Below are positions 59,462 through 64,000 of a stretch of 64,000 bases of DNA, piece by piece. Location: positions 85,136-149,135 of the forward strand of contig CAZIUI010000004.1 of assembly GCA_964542585.1 (NCBI GenBank). The letters are read 5' to 3'. This stretch comes from CAYYUA01 sp964542585. Lineage in GTDB: Bacteria; Bacteroidota; Bacteroidia; CAILMK01; CAYYUA01. Position 1 is the first letter of the stretch. Each line of letters starts with the position of its first letter. The position numbers and the translations under genes were made by a program. The notes beneath the pieces are model-generated. The model ran no database searches and was not told the DNA's origin. It was given only the letters and a program-made list of their open reading frames with translations.

Positions 59462-59487
59462 CCTCCCGTTGATCCGGGAGGTTTTTT
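59462..59487 (+). terminator. Terminator after tRNA-Gly
   Basis: CCTCCCG (59462-59468) and CGGGAGG (59475-59481) with a 6-nt loop, then TTTTTT. It separates tRNA-Gly from tRNA-Leu. Confidence 0.8.
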
Positions 59488-59491
59488 ATTT

Positions 59492-59537
59492 GGAGGCTCA
59501 TTTTAAGGGCCTCCACCCATAAGGCCTGAAACAGGCC
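59492..59537. repeat. Two hairpins between tRNA-Gly terminator and tRNA-Leu
   Basis: GGAGGC/GCCTCC (59492-59514) and GGCCTGAAACAGGCC (59523-59537), the latter touching the first base of tRNA-Leu. The CTGAAAC centre of the second resembles the REP-like hairpins a few hundred bases downstream. Confidence 0.45.
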
Positions 59538-59625
59538 GCCCGGGTGGCGGAACTGGTAGACGCGCAGGACTTAAAATCCTGTGGCCGGACTCCCGGCCGT
59601 GTGGGTTCAATTCCCACCCCGGGCA
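59538..59625 (+). tRNA. tRNA-Leu (anticodon TAA)
   Basis: 88-nt class II tRNA: acceptor GCCCGGG/CCCGGGC, anticodon arm CAGGA, CTTAAAA, TCCTG, a long variable arm (GCCGGACTCCCGGC) and T arm GTGGG, TTCAATT, CCCAC. Discriminator A and no encoded CCA. The accessory region begins right after it, a common target site for integration, though no integrase or repeated 3' end was found. Confidence 0.95.
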
Positions 59626-59772
59626 TTTTTCTTCTCTAAGCTGTATTTCTTGTTTGTAGATTTGGCAATGGGCTTGAAACCCACCGCTTCCTTCCATTTA
59701 AGATGCTAGCCCGTCCACCTCCTCCCAAAGCAATGGCCACGCTTCAGCGACTGTTGGTTGGTGGTTTCACTT

Positions 59773-59855
59773 GGCAAGGGGTCTAAAACCCGTTGCCTGG
59801 GAGCTGGAACGGGATTGGATTTGCTCCCAAGCGAAAGGTTTGAAACCTATCGCTT
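59773..59855. repeat. REPIN-like element: two REP-type hairpins in tail-to-tail inverted orientation
   Basis: Left hairpin GGCAAGGGGT, CTAAA, ACCCGTTGCC (59773-59797). Right hairpin AAGCGAAAGGTTTG with AACCTATCGCTT (59829-59855). Both carry the same flank GCyTGGGAGC; on the right it is inverted (GCTCCC). The two units therefore face each other across about 30 bp. This is the arrangement of REPINs in other bacteria. A single copy of the same unit occurs at 61055. Confidence 0.65.
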
Positions 59856-60060
59856 ATTAAAAGGGCTTAATGGCAAAAAAATCTTAATGGTATTGTATAC
59901 ACTGGCTTTGGCGGAAAACCCAACCGGGGATGCGAATAAGCGTCTGAGGCATTCCCTCCTCTGGCCGGTTTAGGAACCGCACCAGCGCCTCACGGTTGTG
60001 GGAAACTTTACAAAAGTTCTTAAAAATGAATTTGATGCTCATTTTTATTTGATGAGAAGT

Positions 60061-60138
60061 AAACTTTTGGAAAGTTGCTTTTCAAAAGCCATGGGCCGAG
60101 GACTGCGGGGTTATGCACCCTGAGTCAGCATATGGCAA
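60061..60138. repeat. 77-bp repeat B, copy 1
   Basis: Starts AAACTTTTGGAAAGTTGCTT and ends with TTATGCACC, a few bases, GTCAGCA and ATGGCAA. It matches 60983-61059 over its whole length, with the two ends best conserved. An internal palindrome CTTTTG/CAAAAG is seen near the left end. Confidence 0.7.
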
Positions 60139-60233
60139 TTTGAAAATTAAAAATCGCGGTTTGATATTGCTTTAATTTACGGATGATAATCCATTAACTC
60201 TAAAGTATTCAGTTTAGGTTCCTTTTCTAATCC

Positions 60234-60575
60234 TTATTCATCTGCTATTTCGACAATCTGCTCTCCTTTTTCAAGATACTTTATTGCTTCTCTCAGGGTA
60301 TTGCTTAAAATCTGTTTCATTTTTTGGTTTGATGAATTTCCACAGGTGACCCATATAATTTTAGGACCTTCACCTTTGTCATGAGCTAATTGTAAAAAAT
60401 CATCATCTTTGGTCATGAGAATAGCCCCTTCCTTGATTGCTCGCTCAAAAATTTGTTTATCAGAAGCATCCCGCATTCCCAATTGGCGGAGCGCAAAAGC
60501 TTCATATTCCGGGAATTGTTCATTGATCCATTCGGCTAAGGCCGGTGAAAGTTGGGCATCAATCCATATAATCAT
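60234..60575 (-). CDS. DUF5615 PIN-like protein (probable toxin)
   Basis: 113 residues: MIIWIDAQLSPALAEWINEQF, GMRDASDKQIFERAIKEGAILMTKDDDFLQLA and PKIIWVTCGNSSN. Asp6, and the DDD stretch, are the acidic residues expected in the Mut7-C/PIN-like nuclease fold. It follows a DUF433 gene with an ATGA overlap, a pairing widely seen as a type II toxin-antitoxin-like module. Ribonuclease activity is inferred from the fold. Confidence 0.85.
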   Translation of the reverse strand: MIIWIDAQLSPALAEWINEQFPEYEAFALRQLGMRDASDKQIFERAIKEGAILMTKDDDFLQLAHDKGEGPKIIWVTCGNSSNQKMKQILSNTLREAIKYLEKGEQIVEIADE

Positions 60576-60796
60576 GCTGCGAGCACTGGGTGGTCAATTT
60601 TGTTCCGGGCATATTTTAAAGCAGCTTTGATGTCTGCTTCCTCTATATCCGGTAACTCCTGTAATATTTCCTGGTAATTGAGCCCGGCCATTAATAAGTC
60701 GAGGATATCAACAACCCGAATGCGCATTCCTCTTATGCAAGGCCTTCCGCCACATTGCTCGGGATTAATGGTTATGCGTTTTTTCCAGTCTTCCAT
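60572..60796 (-). CDS. DUF433 protein (probable antitoxin)
   Basis: 74 residues: ITINPEQCGGRPCIRGMRIRVVDILDLLMAGLNYQEILQELPDIEEADIKAALKYA. This is a complete DUF433 helix-turn-helix domain, likely binding both its own promoter and the PIN-like partner. Its stop overlaps the partner start by 4 bp. The pair sits between repeat copies in the accessory island after tRNA-Leu. Confidence 0.87.
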   Translation of the reverse strand: MEDWKKRITINPEQCGGRPCIRGMRIRVVDILDLLMAGLNYQEILQELPDIEEADIKAALKYARNKIDHPVLAA

Positions 60797-60880
60797 AGGG
60801 CTGTTTTCTTAACCATTTCAAACTAATAAGAATAAAGGAAGGTTTCAATGCTTTCGTTTGGAAACCGACCTCAACAAACC

Positions 60881-60976
60881 TTGCTATTTGGGATTTGTAA
60901 TCCCGAATCAAATGGTTCGCGGATTTCAAATCCGCTTTTAGCAGGTTTTCGGATTACAAATCCGAAAGAGCCGTGG
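60881..60976. repeat. Triple-hairpin repeat A, copy 1
   Basis: 96 bp with three palindromes in a row: GGGATTTGTAATCCC, GCGGATTTCAAATCCGC and TTTCGGATT/AATCCGAAA, all variants of GGATTT-n-AATCC. It ends in AAAGAGCCGTGG. It is highly similar to 61097-61192 and 63833-63927. Confidence 0.85.
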
Positions 60977-60982
60977 TAGTAA

Positions 60983-61059
60983 AAACTTTTGGAAAGTTGC
61001 TTTTTAAAAACCACCGAGAAACGCCGGATTATGCACCTTAGGTCAGCACATGGTAGCAA
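60983..61059. repeat. 77-bp repeat B, copy 2
   Basis: Same start (AAACTTTTGGAAAGTTGC) and end (TTATGCACC, GTCAGCA, ATGG) as 60061-60138, same orientation. It sits directly between repeat A copy 1 and the single REP-like hairpin. Confidence 0.7.
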
Positions 61060-61090
61060 CGGATCTGAAACCCGTTGCTTGGGAGCGAAA
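61055..61090. repeat. Single REP-like hairpin C
   Basis: AGCAACGG (61055-61062) pairs with CCGTTGCT (61072-61079), followed by the family flank TTGGGAGC. It is the same unit as in the inverted pair at 59773-59855. Confidence 0.6.
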
Positions 61091-61096
61091 TAGTCA

Positions 61097-61192
61097 TGGC
61101 TATTCGGGATTTGCAATCCCGAATGAAATAGTTTGCGGATTTCAAATCCCCTTTTAGCAGGCTTTAGGATTACAAATCCGAAAGAGCCGTGG
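61097..61192. repeat. Triple-hairpin repeat A, copy 2
   Basis: Three palindromes as in copy 1. The second and third have single changes that weaken pairing (AAATCCCC; TTTAGGATT). It ends in AAAGAGCCGTGG, and the next base begins the uvrC remnant. Confidence 0.85.
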
Positions 61193-61559
61193 GCTTGAAG
61201 AAATTTATAAGCCAGATGACCCGTATCCTTTAGCCATTGATAAACGTTCCGAAACTTTAAAGTTGATTCAGCGTATCCGAGACGAGGCCCACCGGTTTGG
61301 GGTAAGCCACTATCGGAAGCGCAGGAAAAACAGGACGCTTCAAAGTGAGCTGGAACAGATCAATGGTATAGGCAAGAAATCGGTGGATGCTTTGCTCAAA
61401 CATTTTAATGCTGTTAAGCACATTCAGGAAGCCTCGGAGGAAACCCTTACCAAGGTAATAGGAGCTAACCGGGCTAGAAAGGTGTATGAATACTTCAATT
61501 CTTCACCATCCGCTTCATCTGAATCATCTACTACCTGGGACGGAATGAAATCCCAATGA
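61191..61559 (+). pseudogene. uvrC: uvrC 3' fragment (excinuclease ABC subunit C, C-terminal ~120 residues)
   Basis: The frame from 61194 reads LEEIYKPDDPYPLAIDKRSE, then LIQRIRDEAHRFGVSHYRKR, then the helix-hairpin-helix LEQINGIGKKSVDALLKHF and ANRARKVYEYF, ending at a normal stop. This is the C-terminal fifth of UvrC (about 600 residues in full), including part of the RNase H-like nuclease domain and the DNA-binding tail. The upstream four fifths are missing. The coding sequence begins exactly where repeat A copy 2 ends and there is no ATG, so it is a truncated remnant. A working uvrC should exist elsewhere. Confidence 0.85.
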
Positions 61560-61882
61560 AGGCTATTTGTTAAGCGCTTGAAGTATTTAGAATAAATTCT
61601 GTATTCCAATTATGGATGGGAGATGTTCATTTCCTTAGGCCTTAATTAGCCTGCCCAGATCCAGTTTCTGTTTGGCTTTTGGTTTCAGTCTGAATTACTC
61701 CTGTTTTTCAAAACTATAAGAAGATCAGCTATACTTTCTTCAAGTACTGAGAATTATAAAAGCATGAAAATTTGAAGATACTTCTTGTAGAACTCTCCAA
61801 TTGAAGATTGACCAGTACTGTTAAGTTTGCAATATATTCGCTGTTTGGATCATTTCAACAAAAGCCATTGCCATAAATTCTA
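61560..61882. other. Gene-free spacer between the uvrC remnant and the GT39-type gene
   Basis: 323 bp, AT-rich. I see no reading frame, tRNA, clear terminator or repeat from the neighbouring families. Confidence 0.6.
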
Positions 61883-63433
61883 ATGGACTGCTTACTGAAC
61901 TGGTGGGTTTGGGGTCTAACGGCCGCTTGTTTGTGCGGTATGCTTTCCCTTTACTTCTACAATAGTGGTAGAACCCGTTTTGCCTTACTATCCTTATTCA
62001 TCAGTGCTTTACTGATTAGATTGGTCGCCATAGACCTTGATCCCTTTTTACATCCTTGGGACGAGCGTTTTCACGCTTTGGTAGCTAAAAATATGATCGA
62101 TCATCCATTTTTACCTACTTTGGTAGAGGATCCTGTTTTCTCTTATGATTACCAGAATTGGCCCACTGCTCATGTTTGGCTCCATAAGCAACCTCTTTTT
62201 ATGTGGCAAATGGCGGCTTCGATGTGGATATTCGGGGAATCAGTATTTGCTGCCCGTCTTCCAAGTGCTATAATGGGAGCCATAATGGTATTCTTTGTGT
62301 ACCGGATAGGAAAAGTACTTAAGAATTCAGAAACAGGCTTTATAGCTTCCTTATTCTGGGCTTGTTCCTTTTATTCACTGGCTTTGGCCATGGGCGTCCA
62401 GACTAATGATCACGGGGATATGGCATTTGCCTTCTATGTTACAGCATCTTTCTGGGTCTTTGCTGAGTACCTCCTAAAACCAAGGTGGAAATGGATTTTC
62501 ATGATTGGTGTTTTTGCAGGGTGCGCTGTAATGATAAAGTGGTTAACAGGAATGCTGGTTTTTGGGGGATGGGGCTTAGCAATTCTTTTGGACCGCGACT
62601 GGAGGCGTTCTATTTATTCTTACCTACATATTGCTGCTGCTGCCATAACCTCTGTCATCATCTTTCTACCTTGGCAGATTTACATATTTTCCAGGTTCCC
62701 CCAGATTGCAGCTTATGAGGCTGCTTATAATCAAAGACATATTTATGAAGTCATTGAGGGGCATGCTGGCAGTTGGCTATATTACATCGGGAATTTAGAC
62801 CGCTACCTTGCAGAGGGCACATGGATATTACTGCTTGTAGGTTTGTTAGTGATAGGGTTTACTAGCGTTCACAAGAAACTAATCGGGGCCTTATTAATCA
62901 ATATCGGGGTAACCTTTGCTTTCTTTTCAGCCATTATGACTAAGTTACCATCTTATGTTTTCGTGGTAGTTCCGCTTCTTTTTGTAATTATGGGCTTGGT
63001 TTTATGGTATTTAATATATAAAATAACGAAACTACTCTCCCTTGAGCATTGGCAAAAAACCTTTTTATTATTAATAGGCCTATTTTTAAGCTTACATATT
63101 TTGAAGGCAGAGGATATTTATAATTACTACATGTATAATCAATCGCCTCAAAGGTTTAATTTTACCGACCGAGAAAAGTTTTCACATAATCAATCTATTT
63201 ACAGTAAACTGGATTCCGTTACTGAAAAAGGCACTTATATTATCGGTGCTGCGTACAGCTATAAAATAAATGCCATGTTCCACTCAGAACGAAGAGTAGG
63301 TGGTAAGTTAAATGCTAAGCAAATACAGCAATTAAAAGCTAAAGATATCCCGATTGCTGCCTTTTCGAATGTTGCGGATAGCCTGAAACAGGATCCTGCT
63401 ATTAAAGTTTTACCCTATAAACTTGAGTATTAA
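61883..63433 (+). CDS. GT39/ArnT-like polytopic glycosyltransferase
   Basis: 516 residues with about eleven hydrophobic segments. The first loop after two segments has HPWDERFHALVAKNM, the Asp-Glu pair typical of PMT_2/ArnT enzymes that take sugars from polyprenyl phosphate. HKQPLFMWQMAASMWIFGESVFAARLPSAIMGAIMVFFVY is the second hallmark. The soluble C-terminal end is short. It may decorate lipid A, a glycan or secreted proteins outside the inner membrane. It stands alone between repeat copies, so it may be part of the accessory region. Confidence 0.87.
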   Translation: MDCLLNWWVWGLTAACLCGMLSLYFYNSGRTRFALLSLFISALLIRLVAIDLDPFLHPWDERFHALVAKNMIDHPFLPTLVEDPVFSYDYQNWPTAHVWLHKQPLFMWQMAASMWIFGESVFAARLPSAIMGAIMVFFVYRIGKVLKNSETGFIASLFWACSFYSLALAMGVQTNDHGDMAFAFYVTASFWVFAEYLLKPRWKWIFMIGVFAGCAVMIKWLTGMLVFGGWGLAILLDRDWRRSIYSYLHIAAAAITSVIIFLPWQIYIFSRFPQIAAYEAAYNQRHIYEVIEGHAGSWLYYIGNLDRYLAEGTWILLLVGLLVIGFTSVHKKLIGALLINIGVTFAFFSAIMTKLPSYVFVVVPLLFVIMGLVLWYLIYKITKLLSLEHWQKTFLLLIGLFLSLHILKAEDIYNYYMYNQSPQRFNFTDREKFSHNQSIYSKLDSVTEKGTYIIGAAYSYKINAMFHSERRVGGKLNAKQIQQLKAKDIPIAAFSNVADSLKQDPAIKVLPYKLEY

Positions 63434-63652
63434 GTCGGTACCAATGCAGATTTAAAGCATAAGTATTCCGGAAGTAAATTATTGATTCGAATTATTATTT
63501 TTATTTAAATAAAATATTCTTTTAACAGGATAAAATTTAACACAAGATTGGAGCTAAAAAACAAGGTTAAAAATTTCTGCTTATTAATTTCGGGGCCCTT
63601 AAAACGTTATATTTTAAGTAATCAGGGTTGTAATTACGGCTAATCCGGCACA
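63434..63652. other. AT-rich spacer
   Basis: No gene, repeat or convincing terminator visible between the GT39-type gene and the small minus-strand frame. Confidence 0.5.
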
Positions 63653-63799
63653 TTAGGTCATTTTCTGCAACCGCCTCAATTCGTTAAATACTGGTATACC
63701 TGCTACTATAGCGAAAGGTTGTAAAAATAGCGATACCCGAGCTGTTTCACTAGGCAGCAGGTAACCAACTGCCAACACGATGAGCTGACCAAGCATCAT
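63653..63799 (-). pseudogene. Remnant of a membrane-protein gene (C-terminal 48 codons)
   Basis: The minus-strand frame MMLGQLIVLAVGYLLPSE, then VSLFLQPFAIVAGIPVFNEL and RRLQKMT reads like the last two membrane segments and the basic tail of an inner-membrane protein. Upstream it runs into a stop just before repeat A copy 3 (63833-63927). Beyond the repeat, a short minus frame (MILANIRASSDSVRVSQKEK) might be the other end of the same gene. Either the repeat interrupted a gene, or this is a small two-helix protein. The parent family is not recognised. Confidence 0.4.
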
Positions 63800-63832
63800 C
63801 CAAATGAACTTGGAGTAAAAACTTGTTCACCC

Positions 63833-63927
63833 TTGCTATTCGGGATTTGCAATCCCGAATGAAATGGTTCGCGGATTTCAAATCCGCTTTTACCAGGCTT
63901 TCGGATTACAAATCCGAAAGAGCTGGT
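63833..63927. repeat. Triple-hairpin repeat A, copy 3
   Basis: The best preserved copy: TTCGGGATT/AATCCCGAA (63839-63859), GCGGATTTCAAATCCGC (63871-63887), TTTCGGATT/AATCCGAAA (63899-63919), at even spacing. Same orientation as the other two, 2.7 kb away. Confidence 0.85.
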
Positions 63928-64000
63928 GTTTTTTCCTTTTGACTAACCCGTACAGAATCGCTACTTGCCCTAATGTTGGCTAAGATCATTTTTAAAACTT

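Larger units (their letters stand above)
59626..60233. other. Gene-free accessory spacer with REP-like and other repeats
   Basis: 608 bp without a credible gene. It holds a degenerate REP-like hairpin near 59667-59690 (GGGCTTGAAACCC), the inverted REP-like pair at 59773-59855, another imperfect palindrome CGGTTTAGGAACCG near 59965, and the first copy of the 77-bp repeat at 60061-60138. Confidence 0.6.

Noticed and set aside
59503..59697. 64-codon minus-strand frame across tRNA-Leu
   Set aside because: It is the antisense of tRNA-Leu; its WELNPHGRESGHR-type text is the well-known false translation of tRNA genes.
60881..61192. Possible CRISPR array
   Set aside because: The repeats are long, contain internal hairpins, are spaced unevenly with other repeat families between, and no cas gene is in the window.
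59538..61559. Integrative element inserted at tRNA-Leu
   Set aside because: The location is suggestive, but there is no integrase and I found no direct repeat of the tRNA 3' end, so only an accessory island is claimed.

Overview
The window is a stretch of a Bacteroidota chromosome, probably from a gliding or T9SS-bearing, carotenoid-pigmented lineage such as Cytophagia or a relative. The evidence is: a SusC-type TonB receptor at the left edge; two giant secreted proteins with the gliding-motility (CHU_C) type B sorting domain; DUF4783, DUF4270 and DUF2911 proteins; a promoter element of the form TAnnTTTG in front of many genes; and almost no Shine-Dalgarno sequences. Nearly all of it is compact core genome; the accessory part is confined to roughly 59.6-61.6 kb and the right edge.

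Layout. 1-6 kb: 5' part of a TonB-dependent receptor, two unknown proteins, gpmI, DUF4783-nadC and inorganic pyrophosphatase. 6-14.4 kb: two tandem paralogous T9SS cargo proteins. 14.5 kb: initiator tRNA-fMet with a well-formed promoter and terminator. 14.8-23 kb: DUF2911 lipoprotein, SNF2 helicase, dapF, a DegP-like protease and radA. 22.9-27.2 kb: an HU/SPOR membrane protein directly followed by an ExbB-ExbD-TonB-like energy-transduction set and folC. 27.3-36 kb: Dph6-like ATPase, rnhA, aroB, M1 peptidase, nitroreductase, YqaA-like protein, MATE exporter, Fur/PerR regulator and type II NADH dehydrogenase. 36.5-42.8 kb: lhgO, then a translationally coupled carotenoid end-group operon (CrtD-like desaturase, acyltransferase, glycosyltransferase, CruF hydratase), followed by a MerR/cobalamin regulator that carries the CarH/LitR light-sensor residues. 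42.8-48.2 kb (minus): panC, panD, an RfaE2-type adenylyltransferase and three glycosyltransferases. 48.4-53.5 kb: short GT5 glycogen-synthase-like protein, DUF4270 lipoprotein, DAHP synthase and glmS. 53.5-59.3 kb: Mn-type SOD, a split APH/P-loop kinase pair, a LolC/E-type permease, NamZ muramidase and a THUMP RNA methyltransferase. 59.4-59.6 kb: tRNA-Gly and tRNA-Leu.

The accessory island after tRNA-Leu holds a DUF433/DUF5615 toxin-antitoxin-like pair, a decapitated uvrC 3' end, and three families of palindromic repeats. One is a three-hairpin element in three copies (60881, 61097, 63833). The second is a 77-bp repeat in two copies. The third is a REP-like hairpin that occurs once as a tail-to-tail inverted pair (REPIN-like). 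One repeat copy abuts the uvrC remnant exactly and another abuts a membrane-protein remnant, so the repeats seem to be associated with gene breakage. A GT39-type glycosyltransferase lies between them.

The strongest leads for a less-described system are the CarH-like photoreceptor placed next to carotenoid glycosyl-ester genes, and the palindromic repeat families. No CRISPR array, rRNA, integrase or complete insertion sequence was seen.
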